Assembly (NCBI GenBank): GCA_963805405.1
Contig: CAWDUC010000004.1
Span: 62,001 to 126,000, forward strand
Reading direction: 5' to 3'
Source: JAEUMG01 sp963805405
GTDB taxonomy: Bacteria; Pseudomonadota; Alphaproteobacteria; Rhizobiales; Aestuariivirgaceae
DNA: 64,000 bases
Below are positions 1 through 9,191 of the stretch, in pieces (the stretch's first letter is position 1; each line of letters starts with the position of its first letter). A program made the translations under genes and the position numbers. A model generated the notes under the pieces. The model was not told where the DNA came from and searched no databases. It saw nothing but the letters and a program-made list of their open reading frames with translations.

Positions 1-696
1 GGGCTTCTCGGCTATTCAAGCCGTGCGGATGTCGAGCGCGACATGGCCGATGCCCGTCTGGCGCAAGGAAAATGGCTGGAGCGCATCTCTACCTCCAGCC
101 TCCAGCAGATCGCTGCCGATCCCGAGCTTTTCGCCTTCGCGCGGGCTGGTGGAGCCGCTTCCTTCCGGCTCAATTGCATTCAGTGTCATGGTTCGGGAGC
201 GGCAGGCGGGAAAGGATATCCCAATCTCAATGACGATGACTGGTTATGGGGCGGCAGCCTCGAGCAAATCCACCAGACCCTGGAGAACGGTGTCCGCTTT
301 GTCGGCAATTCCGACAGCCGCGATTCACAGATGCCGGTATTTGCGGATGGCATCCTCACGCCGGCGCAGATCAATGATGTCGCCGAATATGTGTTGAAGC
401 TGAGTGGCCAGAATAATGACGCCGCGATTGCGGCGCGCGGTCAGCCGGTGTTTGCCGAAAACTGCGTGAGTTGTCATGGCGAAAACGGCGAGGGCAATCA
501 CGACCTTGGTGCGCCGCGCCTTACCGATCCGATATGGCTGCTCAATGGCAGCAAGGAAGCAATCGTTGCGCAGATCGGGCATCCTCGCATGGGCGTGATG
601 CCGGCCTGGAAGGGCAGGCTTGATGAAAATACCATCAAGCAGCTCGCTATTTACGTCCACTCTCTCGGCGGCGGCGAGCAAGCGGCCGCACAGTGA
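1..696 (+). CDS. ccoP: cbb3 cytochrome oxidase subunit III, dihaem cytochrome c (3' part)
   Basis: The frame is open from base 1, so the N-terminal membrane anchor lies outside the window and only about 231 residues are present. Two class I haem c motifs are visible, C-I-Q-C-H encoded from 175 and C-V-S-C-H from 463, each in its own cytochrome c domain; a methionine-containing segment (MGVMPAW) near 595 supplies a likely sixth ligand. This is the FixP/CcoP subunit that passes electrons to the CcoN/CcoO core of the high-affinity cbb3 oxidase in the periplasm. It stops 16 bases before ccoG, in the usual ccoNOQP-ccoGHIS order, which makes the identification firm. Confidence 0.95.
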   Translation, partial: GLLGYSSRADVERDMADARLAQGKWLERISTSSLQQIAADPELFAFARAGGAASFRLNCIQCHGSGAAGGKGYPNLNDDDWLWGGSLEQIHQTLENGVRFVGNSDSRDSQMPVFADGILTPAQINDVAEYVLKLSGQNNDAAIAARGQPVFAENCVSCHGENGEGNHDLGAPRLTDPIWLLNGSKEAIVAQIGHPRMGVMPAWKGRLDENTIKQLAIYVHSLGGGEQAAAQ

Positions 697-712
697 TCGG
701 CATGCTGGTGTA

Positions 713-2218
713 ATGGGCAGTGATCTCAGCGCAGGCAGCGGACACGTCGAGCAGTTCGATGTCGAGGCGATCCACGCCCCGGGCAAGCGCGAACTTTACG
801 CCGCCCGCGTCAAAATCCACCCGAAGCGGGCGAGCGGCTGGTTCCGCAGGCTCAAGTGGATCATCATGGCGGTTACTCTCGGCATCTACTATCTCACGCC
901 TTGGCTGAGATGGGATCGCGGCGCTTACGCGCCCGACCAGGGCGTACTGGTCGATATCGCCCATCGCCGGTTTTACTTCTTCTTCATCGAGATATGGCCG
1001 CAGGAATTCTACTACATTGCCGGCTTGCTGATCATGGCGGGGATCGGCCTGTTTCTGGTCACTGCGATCGCCGGGCGTGCCTGGTGCGGCTATACATGTC
1101 CGCAGACAGTTTGGACCGATCTCTTTCTTGTCGTCGAACGATGGGTCGAGGGCGATCGCAATGCGCGCATCAAGCTCGATGCCGCGCCCTGGAATTTCGA
1201 CAAGCTCAGCAAGCGCGTTGCAAAGAACATTCTGTGGCTCCTGATCGCGGTGGCCACAGGCGGGGCCTGGATCTTCTATTTCGCGGACGCCCCGACCCTG
1301 GCACGCGATTTTATCACCCTCTCGGCGCCGCCGATTGCCTATGTCACGGTCGCCCTACTCACCGCCACGACTTTCGTGTTCGCGGGATACATGCGCGAGC
1401 AAGTCTGCATCTACATGTGCCCATGGCCGCGCATCCAGGCGGCGATGCTCGACGAGGATTCGCTCGTCGTGACTTATAATGACTGGCGGGGCGAGCCGCG
1501 CGCCGCGCATCGCAAGAAACTCGAAGCAGAAGGCAAGAAAGTCGGCGATTGCGTGGATTGCAAGGCGTGCGTCGCGGTTTGCCCGATGGGGATCGACATC
1601 CGCGACGGCAACCAACTCGCCTGTATCACCTGCGCCTTGTGCATCGATGCCTGCGATTCGGTCATGGAAAAGATCGGCAAGCCAGAGGGCCTCATATCCT
1701 ACTCAAATCTGCACACCTACGATGAACGTAAAGCCGGCAACCCGTCAAAGCTGGGCTGGAACGTTCTCGTGCGGCCACGGACCGTGATATACTCCGCTCT
1801 CCTTGCGACAATAGGCGCTGTGATGCTCGGCGTCCTCCTCATGCGCGATCGGCTTGACATCAATGTCGTTCCAGATCGCAATCCACTTTTCGTCACATTG
1901 ACGGACGGCTCAATTCGCAACGGCTATACGATAAGGCTTCTCAACATGAGTTTGCAGCCGCGAATATTCAGCCTCGGCATCGAAGGCTTGCCCGACGCAG
2001 TCATGTCGCTCGCCGAGTCTAATATATCTCCCGGGCGCGCAGCTCAGGTCGTGGTCGAGGCCGACAAGACTCGAAGCGTGAAGGTATATGTGACGGTTCC
2101 GCTCAAGGACCTGCAGGGCGAAGCCACTGAATTTGCATTCACTGTCGCCGCCAGGGACATTGGGATGCCTGTGGAGACAAGCCTCTATCGCGCGATCTTT
2201 CACGCACCATCGCAGTAA
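713..2218 (+). CDS. ccoG: cytochrome c oxidase accessory protein CcoG/FixG
   Basis: A 501-residue polytopic membrane protein with ferredoxin-like Fe-S motifs. Membrane segments lie near residues 46-66, 100-121, 160-185 and 359-378. Cys-rich motifs sit after the second segment (C-G-Y-T-C-P) and at about 280-315, where C-x2-C-x2-C-x3-CP is followed by C-x2-C-x2-C-x3-C, the two 4Fe-4S sites of the family. A C-terminal Ig-like domain follows. CcoG acts in copper delivery to cbb3 oxidase, probably reducing Cu(II) for CcoI export. The start at 713 is preferred over an upstream ATG that would run far into ccoP. Confidence 0.94.
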   Translation: MGSDLSAGSGHVEQFDVEAIHAPGKRELYAARVKIHPKRASGWFRRLKWIIMAVTLGIYYLTPWLRWDRGAYAPDQGVLVDIAHRRFYFFFIEIWPQEFYYIAGLLIMAGIGLFLVTAIAGRAWCGYTCPQTVWTDLFLVVERWVEGDRNARIKLDAAPWNFDKLSKRVAKNILWLLIAVATGGAWIFYFADAPTLARDFITLSAPPIAYVTVALLTATTFVFAGYMREQVCIYMCPWPRIQAAMLDEDSLVVTYNDWRGEPRAAHRKKLEAEGKKVGDCVDCKACVAVCPMGIDIRDGNQLACITCALCIDACDSVMEKIGKPEGLISYSNLHTYDERKAGNPSKLGWNVLVRPRTVIYSALLATIGAVMLGVLLMRDRLDINVVPDRNPLFVTLTDGSIRNGYTIRLLNMSLQPRIFSLGIEGLPDAVMSLAESNISPGRAAQVVVEADKTRSVKVYVTVPLKDLQGEATEFAFTVAARDIGMPVETSLYRAIFHAPSQ

Positions 2219-2229
2219 GGAGTTTGGCC

Positions 2230-2712
2230 ATGAGCGCGCAGCAACGCCGCCTTGAAGGAAAGCATGTTCTCGCCGGACTGGTGGCGTTCTTTGGCGTCAT
2301 CATTGGCGTGAACTTGACGTTGGCGGTGCTCGCCAATACCAGCTGGACCGGCCTTGCCGTCGAGAACGGCTATGTCGCCAGCCAACATTTCAATGCCGAA
2401 CTCGCCGAGGCGCGCCGCCAGGCTGAACTGGGCTGGCGACCCCAACTCGGTTATCGCAACGATCGTCTCGAACTCGCTCTCGAAGGTGTGTCGGGTGATC
2501 GCCTGACCGGGTTTTCCGTCGCGGGCGAACTGGAGCGGCCGTCAACGGATCGCGAGGATCGGCGTATCAATTTCACTGAGATGCGTCCCGGGTTTTATGT
2601 TGCCGAAGGGCGCCTCAATTCTGGCCAGTGGGACGTCGACGTGATGATCAAGGATGCGAATGGACGAGCCATGCGTCGCATCTATCGATTTGTCGTGCCG
2701 GCCAAGGGATAG
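2230..2712 (+). CDS. ccoH: cbb3 oxidase assembly protein CcoH/FixH
   Basis: A 160-residue protein with one N-terminal membrane segment (about residues 13-35) and a periplasmic beta-rich domain, the normal FixH layout. The ATG at 2230 is preceded by AAGGAG at 2217-2222, which overlaps the ccoG stop and supports translational coupling; a TTG six bases upstream is less likely. CcoH stabilises the cbb3 complex during assembly. It lies 11 bases after ccoG and 5 before ccoI. Confidence 0.92.
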   Translation: MSAQQRRLEGKHVLAGLVAFFGVIIGVNLTLAVLANTSWTGLAVENGYVASQHFNAELAEARRQAELGWRPQLGYRNDRLELALEGVSGDRLTGFSVAGELERPSTDREDRRINFTEMRPGFYVAEGRLNSGQWDVDVMIKDANGRAMRRIYRFVVPAKG

Positions 2713-2717
2713 ATACG

Positions 2718-5019
2718 ATGTATTGCTGTCCGCTGCCGGATGCTGATGCTTCATCGCAGACACCCCGGCTCAAAGGGGACGACGCAGAATCCTGGATCAC
2801 GGACGCTGGCCCCGGGCTGAAGCGGATCGAATTCATTGTGCCCCAGGCCAACTGCGCGGCCTGCATATCCTCCATCGAAGGGCGATTGGGCCAGATTGCC
2901 GGCGTGATCAATGCGCGTGTCAATCTCACGGCACGGCGCGTGTCGGTTGTTTGGCGCGACGGCGCGCAAGAGCCGCAGGCTTTTCTCGATTGCCTCACCT
3001 CCCTGGGCTATGCGGCCCGGCCTTTCGACCCGCGCGAAACCGGCTTCTCGCATGATGAAGCGGAGGGCCGACGTCTCCTGCGCGCGCTGGCCGTGGCAGG
3101 CTTCGCGGCGGCCAACGTCATGCTGTTCTCTGTTTCCATATGGTCCGGTGCCGACCCGGAAACCCGCGACCTGTTCCACTGGATCTCGGCGCTGATCGCG
3201 CTTCCCGCCGTCATTTACGCCGGTACGCCTTTCTTTGCTTCGGCGGCCAATGCTCTGCGCCATGGCAGGGTCAACATGGACGTTCCGATCTCGCTTGGCG
3301 TCATACTCGCTTCGGCGATGAGTCTGTTCGAAACCCTGCACGGCGAGGCGCACGCCTATTTCGACGCCGCGATAACATTGCTCTTCTTCCTTCTCATCGG
3401 ACGTTACCTCGATCACCTGATGCGGGCGCGTGCGCGCTCGGCGGTTTCGCAGTTGATGACGCTTGCGACCAGCGGAGCGACGATCGTCTGAGTCCGACGG
3501 AAGCCGCCGCTTCGTCGCCAATCGCGATCTTCTGCCGAACATGGTCATGGCCGTCGCCGCCGGCGATCGGTTTGCGGCCGATGGGTGCGTCGAGAGCGGC
3601 AGCAGTGACGTCGATCGTTCCATCGTGACCGGTGAAAGCGCGCCCGAGGCGGTAGCCATCGGCGGCGAGGTGCAGGCGGGAACGCTGAATCTCACCGGGT
3701 CGCTGATGGTGCGCATCACGCGGGCGGGCGCCGATACGTTCCTGTCCGAACTGATCCGCCTCATGACGGCGGCCGAACAGGGCCAGTCACATTATGTCCG
3801 CCTCGCCGATCGCCTGGCGCGGTATTATTCGCCGGTCGTCCATATTCTTGCCGCGACCACGTTGATTGCATGGCTGCTGCTTGGCCACGGGTGGCACGAC
3901 GCGTTCATGGCCGCGATTGCGGTTCTCATCATCACATGCCCTTGTGCGCTTGGACTCGCCATTCCCGCGGTACAGGTCGTTGCGTCCGGCGCATTGTTCC
4001 GGCGCGGCGTGCTCATCAAGAATGGCGCCGCCCTGGAGAAGATCGCCGAAATCGACGCTGTGGTTTTTGACAAGACAGGGACGCTTACGCTTGGAACTCC
4101 CGCAATGATTGGGCCAGCTGCCGTCTCCTCTGATAGTCTGGCGCTCGCATCGGGGCTTGCGCGCGAAAGCCGGCACCCTTTGTCACGGGCGCTCGTCGCA
4201 GTCGCCGCGGCTCGCGGGATCGCGCCGACGCCGCTTGATTCGGTGACCGAAAGCCCTGGCTTGGGCCTCGCGGCGATGTGGCGTGGACAAATGGTGAGGC
4301 TCGGTAGCCGCGCCTGGTGTGGTGTCGCGGAGCCGGCCGATGATCAAGGGTCGTCGGAAATCGTCTTGCGCAGGGAAACGGGATCGCCCGTGGTCTTCTG
4401 CTTCGAAGACACCATTCGTCCAGCGGCCAAGGAGACGATCGCCGCGTTGCGGCGTCAGGGTCTCGCGGTCGAAATGTTGTCGGGGGACCGCGCGGCCGCG
4501 GTAGAGCGCGTGGCCCGCGAACTCGGGATCGATGCCGCGTTTTCGCGCATGGTCCCGCAGGCCAAGCTGGCGCATGTCGAAGCTTTGGCCGCAGCCGGCA
4601 GAAAGCTTCTCGTGGTTGGCGACGGTATCAATGATGCACCGGCGCTCGCTGCGGGCTTTGTCTCAATGGCGCCGGCGACCGCCAGCGACGTCGGGCGAAC
4701 GGCGGCCGATGTCGTCTTCATGGGCCAGTCGCTGGCACCAGTCGGCTGGTTGAGATCGGTGAGCGTTGCGGCGCAGGCGATCGCCCGACAGAATATCGTG
4801 CTTGCCCTCTGCTACAATCTGTTGGCCGTGCCCATCGCGATGATGGGCTTCGTGACGCCATTGATCGCGGCGCTGGCGATGTCGTCGTCGAGTGTGCTCG
4901 TCATCGCCAATGCACTGCGCCTCGGCCTCAAAGTGAGAGATCTCCCGGGCGTGTCATCCCAGGTTGAAATGCACGACGCTATGCAGGGATTGGACCACGA
5001 GGTCAGGAGGGCAGCATGA
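2718..5019 (+). CDS. ccoI: copper-translocating P1B-type ATPase CcoI/FixI (one frameshift)
   Basis: The corrected protein is about 766 residues. In order it has a heavy-metal-associated domain with C-A-A-C near residue 46, paired membrane helices, the actuator loop T-G-E-S, the CPC metal-transport motif (ITCPCALGL) near 407, the phosphorylation motif DKTGTLT near 450, an HP motif in the nucleotide domain and GDGINDAP near 634. It exports copper for cbb3 oxidase maturation. The frame breaks at 3489: without the T there, GTC-GAG continues straight into the second frame, so sequence error is more likely than a true pseudogene. Its end overlaps the ccoS start as ATGA. Confidence 0.93.
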
Positions 5020-5171
5020 ACACGCTTCTGTTCCTGATCCCGATCGCGCTGATGCTGGGGTGCGGATGGCTCATCGCATTCCTCTGGTCGCTCAAGTCCA
5101 AGCAATACGAGGATTTGGACGGCGCGGCCTGCCGCATCCTTGATGATGACGACAAGCCTGCGGGTCCGTGA
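5016..5171 (+). CDS. ccoS: cbb3-type oxidase assembly protein CcoS/FixS
   Basis: A 51-residue protein: one membrane helix (residues 2-26), then a short acidic tail containing the typical W-S-L-K-S-K-Q-Y-E-D-L-D-G segment and a run of four aspartates. This is characteristic of CcoS, which is needed to insert the redox cofactors of cbb3 oxidase. The start overlaps the ccoI stop by four bases (ATGA), with GGAGGG a few bases upstream. It closes the ccoGHIS operon and ends directly against the convergent gene at 5172. Confidence 0.92.
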   Translation: MNTLLFLIPIALMLGCGWLIAFLWSLKSKQYEDLDGAACRILDDDDKPAGP

Positions 5172-5700
5172 CTACCAGAGCTTTCCGATGGCCTCTTCGG
5201 CCAAGGCGGCGTCAGGTGTTTGAACGAAGAGGATCATGTTCGAGCGGATGAACGCATAGAGCGGGCCTTGCGCCAGCTCACCGGGAGCGCCGATGCGCGT
5301 CACGGCGTGGCCAGCTAGGGTCTCGTCTTTGATGGTGAGCGGAACATTGCTTGAGGCTTGCAACGCCGCCTCGAAGGCTTCCATGAGCGACGCTCGGATT
5401 CGCACCATCGACCCGCCAGATGCTGGCCGCACCCTTGAGGCCGCCCGGAGCGTAGGCGCTGGCGAGCTTGAAATCGGCGCGCGTCTTGCCGAGAGTTTTC
5501 AGAAACGCATCGAATGCCGCGCTGTTGGTGGAGAGTTCGGAACCGGCCTGGCTCTCAATGGTCAGTGCGATACCGCCAAGCGAATTCGGCAGCAGCGCTT
5601 CAAGATCCGGCGCGGCATGCCGCTCCGCGCTCAGGGCAGTGCCGTGCGATACGAGGACCGCGAAGATCAGGGCTGACAGGATCCGGAATAGAGCGTTCAT
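5172..5700 (-). CDS. secreted hypothetical protein (one frameshift)
   Basis: The N-terminal half starts with MNALFRILSALIFAVLVSHG, a signal peptide with likely cleavage after A-L-S-A near residue 25. The frame changes somewhere between about 5405 and 5450, after a G-G-L-K-G-A segment; the remainder (VRIRASLMEAF and on) runs to a TGG codon just before the stop at 5172. The total is one base more than a multiple of three, so one extra base is likely. The start overlaps the stop of the upstream SDR gene as ATGA, so it is probably the last gene of this minus-strand operon. I do not recognise the family. Confidence 0.6.
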
Positions 5701-6440
5701 GAGATATCCAGTGTCTGGCCACCATCGAGCGGAATGCAGGCGCCGGTCATCCAGGCGGAATCCGGCGAGATGAGGAGTTCGATCCATCGCGCCACCTCGT
5801 CGGCCTCTCCAATGCGTCCAAGCGGCACCTGGCCGGCCAGCCATTCATAAGCTTCGGCGAGATTCGTCGCCCACGTTTCGTGGATGGGCGTGTCGACGGG
5901 GCCAAGTGCCAAGGCATTGACGCGGACCCGGCTTGCAGCAAATTCTCCCGCCAAAGACCGCGTCAGATATTCGAGCGCTGCCTTGGTCATGCCGTACAGC
6001 GATTGGCCCGGCCGCAGTATAGTTCCCGAAGAGGATGATATGTTGACGATCGCACCCTTCTGCTCGCGCAGGGCCGGAAGCGCCTTCTGAATGAGCAGGT
6101 AAGGGGCGCGTATATTGACCGCCCAATGGAAGTCGATCACCTCCAGGGGATAATCTTCAATCGGCATGACTTTGATCGTGGCCGCGTTGTTCACCAAGGC
6201 ATCGATGCGCCCAAACCGTGCAATGGCTTCCTCGACGATGCGCGTTGGGGCGGCAGGATCTGCGAGATCTTCGGCAAGGAGGAGACAGTGCGACATGCCG
6301 CCTTCAAGGCTCGTCGCGACGTCTTCGAGTTTGTCGCGCCGCCTGCCGACAAGCGTCAAATTCCAGCCTGACCGCGACAGCCGACGCGCCGCCGCGGCGC
6401 CAATCCCGGTTCCCGCCCCTGTGACGATCGCATGTTTCAT
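5697..6440 (-). CDS. SDR family NAD(P)-dependent oxidoreductase
   Basis: A 247-residue classical short-chain dehydrogenase. The N-terminal nucleotide motif T-G-A-G-T-G-I-G, the N-N-A-A structural motif and the catalytic S-S-S..Y-G-M-T-K set are all present, and the C-terminus G-A-C-I-P-L-D-G-G-Q is typical. The start at 6440 (MKHAIVTG) fits the family better than a longer form overlapping the upstream stop. It sits between an aldose epimerase gene and a secreted hypothetical, in a sugar-catabolism operon, so a sugar or sugar-acid substrate is plausible but not shown. Confidence 0.88.
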   Translation of the reverse strand: MKHAIVTGAGTGIGAAAARRLSRSGWNLTLVGRRRDKLEDVATSLEGGMSHCLLLAEDLADPAAPTRIVEEAIARFGRIDALVNNAATIKVMPIEDYPLEVIDFHWAVNIRAPYLLIQKALPALREQKGAIVNISSSSGTILRPGQSLYGMTKAALEYLTRSLAGEFAASRVRVNALALGPVDTPIHETWATNLAEAYEWLAGQVPLGRIGEADEVARWIELLISPDSAWMTGACIPLDGGQTLDIS

Positions 6441-6450
6441 GCCGGCAACC

Positions 6451-7365
6451 CTACTCCACAAAAATCCTGATACTGCCTTCGATGGCGCGATTGGGCTCTA
6501 AAATCCGGATAGCGTGGCTTGGGACGTTCGCCGCCATGCGGTTAAATCCGTCATTGGCATTGCTGACCGGCTCGACGCACACATAGGGATAGTCCCAGGC
6601 GCTGTAGATTTGCAGCTTGTCGAGTGCGCCATCCGCAGTGACGACCGTTACCGCTCCATCCGGATACCGCAACTCGGCGCGGCCGTCCCAGCCTTCATAC
6701 AATCGATCAACGACCATTTCCGAAACATCGGGGCCGTCTCGGAAGCTCAAGCCCTCGATCAATGGTCCACAAGGCTCGCCCACGACTTCGGGAGCGTCAG
6801 CCGGCCATACGCCGACCGCCTCGAAACGCAGTTGTGTTCCCGCGGGCCGCGGAAAATAAGGATGATATCCGATGCCAGCGGGCATCAAGCGATGGTCGCG
6901 CGATGTGACTTTCAAGGTCAATAAGAGACCTGCGTCTGAAAGTTCAAATCCGACGTCGCCGCGAAAACGGAAGGGATAGGTTCCTTCCTCGGGTGCGTGA
7001 TCATATTGAAGGGCGATGGTAGAAGCACTCTGGGCGGTGATGCGAAACGGCGCGATCCACGCATCGCCATGTGTCGCAGTCGGTTCCTCACGCACAGTCC
7101 GGTCGAGGGCGTAGTAATTGCCGGCGAAGGTGAAACCAGGCCCGAAGAGCGGCCCGGAATAAGGCATCAGAGGAAAGCCTGCGAACTCATAGACCTTGGG
7201 TTGAGCAAGGCTCGCCTTTGTTGTTGGCCGCAAGATGTCGCGCCCATTATGCGTGAACGAAACAATCCTCGCTCCGAATTGCGGGGCGACGACGAGCTTG
7301 TACGCGCCGTGTTCGAGTGCAACCAAGTCGCCGGTTTTGGTCGGCTGGCGAAACCTCAGGCCCAT
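6451..7365 (-). CDS. aldose 1-epimerase family protein
   Basis: A 304-residue protein with the galactose-mutarotase-like beta-sandwich pattern. The histidine motifs T-H-G-D-A-W (about residue 119) and G-Y-H-P-Y-F (about 171) and the late glutamate in C-V-E-P-V-S-N (about 262) match the catalytic residues that interconvert sugar anomers. It lies 5 bases from the upstream SDR gene and 10 from the downstream one, within the operon led by the RbsABC-type transporter, so it probably acts on the imported sugar. Members of this superfamily also act on sugar phosphates, so the exact substrate is open. Confidence 0.88.
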   Translation of the reverse strand: MGLRFRQPTKTGDLVALEHGAYKLVVAPQFGARIVSFTHNGRDILRPTTKASLAQPKVYEFAGFPLMPYSGPLFGPGFTFAGNYYALDRTVREEPTATHGDAWIAPFRITAQSASTIALQYDHAPEEGTYPFRFRGDVGFELSDAGLLLTLKVTSRDHRLMPAGIGYHPYFPRPAGTQLRFEAVGVWPADAPEVVGEPCGPLIEGLSFRDGPDVSEMVVDRLYEGWDGRAELRYPDGAVTVVTADGALDKLQIYSAWDYPYVCVEPVSNANDGFNRMAANVPSHAIRILEPNRAIEGSIRIFVE

Positions 7366-7370
7366 CCCGC

Positions 7371-8135
7371 TTAGAGCTCGGCGTTGACGATAAATCCGGC
7401 ATCGACCAGCAGCGTTGCGGATGTCACATAACTTGCATCGTCGGACAAGAGGAAGGCGACGGTAGCAGCGAGTTCCGAAGGCTCGGCGAGGCGGTGGAGC
7501 GCGATCCTGTCGGTGTAGTATTTCATGATGTCGGGCATCTCGAGCAATGGCGCGCTCATATTGGTCCTGACCGCGCCGGGCTCGACGACATTGACGCGGA
7601 TGCCGTTATTGCCGAGCACCGAGCCCAGCGCCTTGCCGAGCATGCTGATCGCACCCTTGGTGCCGCAATAAGCGACCTGCGTCGGTGCGCCGACATGGGC
7701 CGAGATCGAACTGATCATGACGATGGCGCCGCCATGGCCTTCGGCGATCATCTGCTTGGCGCCTTCGGTGACCACCACCCAGGCGCCGCGCACGTTGATT
7801 TCAAAGAGCTCGTTGAAATCCTCCATGCTGGTCTCGTCCCAGGGCATGAAGGGATTGATCGCCGCATTGGAGACGACGTAGTCGAGCCGCCCGCCCCGCT
7901 TCGCGGTCTCTTTCACCATCGCGGTCACTTGAGCGGGATCGCGCATATCGGCGGCAATGTCGAAGGCTTCGCCGCCCGCATCCTTGATCTTCTTCAATGT
8001 TTCGTCGGCCGAAAGATCGGGCTTGCGGTTGACGGCGACGAGTGCGCCTTCGGAAGCAAGCCTGACCGCAGTCGCCTGGCCAATGCCGGTCGTAGCGCCC
8101 GTAACGATAGCGACCTTGCCTGTAAAACGTCCCAT
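7371..8135 (-). CDS. SDR family oxidoreductase
   Basis: A 254-residue classical SDR with T-G-A-T-T-G-I-G near residue 13, the V-S-N-A-A motif, catalytic serine in M-I-S-S-I-S and Y-C-G-T-K near 160. A basic residue following the first strand (N-R-K) suggests NADP could be used. It resembles sugar 1-dehydrogenases such as glucose or rhamnose dehydrogenase in overall pattern, and its neighbours are an aldose epimerase and a sugar transporter, which supports oxidation of a free sugar. The substrate is inferred only. Confidence 0.88.
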   Translation of the reverse strand: MGRFTGKVAIVTGATTGIGQATAVRLASEGALVAVNRKPDLSADETLKKIKDAGGEAFDIAADMRDPAQVTAMVKETAKRGGRLDYVVSNAAINPFMPWDETSMEDFNELFEINVRGAWVVVTEGAKQMIAEGHGGAIVMISSISAHVGAPTQVAYCGTKGAISMLGKALGSVLGNNGIRVNVVEPGAVRTNMSAPLLEMPDIMKYYTDRIALHRLAEPSELAATVAFLLSDDASYVTSATLLVDAGFIVNAEL

Positions 8136-8147
8136 ATTTCAGCGTCC

Positions 8148-9107
8148 TCAAAAAATGGCGATTGGATTCCAGGGCGTGCCGGTGGCGCCGGGGAGGCGCA
8201 GTGGCAGGCCGACGACCATGAACTCGAAGCGTCCTTCTTCTTCGCAGGCGAGCGCAAGTTCCTCATGCTGCAAGCTGTCGGAGATCAGCATTCCCATGGC
8301 GGTCAATTGCAAAGGATGGATCGGGTAGGGCATGCCTTCGACATTGCTTGGTACTGTTTCGCCGTCACCATCGGGCAGGAAGGCGGCTATGCGACGCTCA
8401 TGCATCCACGGCACTGTATCGACATGAAGGCCAGCCTTGCCTTCGCCCGCGGGCGGAATGTCGTTGCTCCATGGACCGACCTTCAGGCGGCGGGCGTGAT
8501 GACCGGTGCGGAAAACAAGGATGTCGCCTTCGCCAAGGCGCACGCCCTGTGCCTTCTCGATATCCTCAAGTTCCTTGCGGGTGACGGCTTCACCAGGCTC
8601 AAGCCATTCGACACCACGATGACGCGCGGCATCGAGCATGACGCCGCGACCCACAAGGCCGGTCGCGTAGGCGGTGATCGAGCCCCAGTCGGAGCCGCGC
8701 GAGGTGAGCGTCGACACCGGCTTGCCGTTGTAAAGCTTGCCCTTGTAGCCGACGTGGTTGAGCGCATCGACGTGGGTGAAGGCATCGCCGTGGCTGCCCA
8801 TGCCAAGCCAGCACATGCCGAAAGTCAGGCCGCTCTCGCTGATCGGGATATCGTGCAGCAGCGACATGAGATGTACGGCGGGATTGGGATTGTCCGGTAC
8901 CGAAACTTTGCCGATCGGTATCGCCATCGAAACCTGGCGGCCGCTTTTCACGAGCTTTGCCGCGGCCGCGACCTTGTCGGGCGTCAAGTAGTTCATCGTG
9001 CCGCGTTCGTCGTCGGGCCCCCAGCGGCCCCAATTTTTCACACTCTCGAAGATCGCATCGAATTCCTTGAGCGTGACGGGGGCGGGGGGTGTGAGCTTGC
9101 GGGCCAT
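8148..9107 (-). CDS. cyclase family protein (kynurenine-formamidase-like metal hydrolase)
   Basis: About 319 residues. The metal-binding motif G-S-H-G-D-A-F-T-H-V-D-A near residue 110 is the hallmark of the cyclase family (PF04199), whose members hydrolyse formamides, lactones or related compounds with a divalent metal. The start at 9107 (MARKLTPPAP) has GAGGATCG upstream at good distance. It is the first gene after the binding-protein hairpin in a sugar-catabolic operon, where a lactonase-type role next to an SDR would make sense; that is inference. The longer-chain form of this family is often annotated just as cyclase. Confidence 0.85.
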   Translation of the reverse strand: MARKLTPPAPVTLKEFDAIFESVKNWGRWGPDDERGTMNYLTPDKVAAAAKLVKSGRQVSMAIPIGKVSVPDNPNPAVHLMSLLHDIPISESGLTFGMCWLGMGSHGDAFTHVDALNHVGYKGKLYNGKPVSTLTSRGSDWGSITAYATGLVGRGVMLDAARHRGVEWLEPGEAVTRKELEDIEKAQGVRLGEGDILVFRTGHHARRLKVGPWSNDIPPAGEGKAGLHVDTVPWMHERRIAAFLPDGDGETVPSNVEGMPYPIHPLQLTAMGMLISDSLQHEELALACEEEGRFEFMVVGLPLRLPGATGTPWNPIAIF

Positions 9108-9148
9108 GACTTCGATCCTCAACGCGGATAAGACGGATTAAAATACAG

Positions 9149-9180
9149 AAATCCGGGAGCGCTTTCGCACTCCCGGATTT
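9149..9180 (-). terminator. hairpin just downstream of the binding-protein gene
   Basis: A perfect 11-bp stem (AAATCCGGGAG with its complement) around a 10-base loop begins 12 bases after the stop of the minus-strand binding-protein gene and ends 42 bases before the cyclase gene. On the minus strand it is followed by a T-rich stretch. It could attenuate transcription or protect the 3' end of the binding-protein message; four other binding-protein genes in this window have a similar element. Confidence 0.65.
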
Positions 9181-9191
9181 GATGTCAAGCC

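Noticed and set aside
3463..5019. A separate second ATPase gene starting at 3463
   Set aside because: The P-type ATPase domains continue exactly across the break at 3489, so it is one gene with a frameshift.
7317..9131. A long plus-strand open frame of 604 codons
   Set aside because: It lies antisense to a clear SDR gene and a cyclase gene; its translation is rich in H, D, R and G with no domain motif, as expected for a shadow in high-GC DNA.
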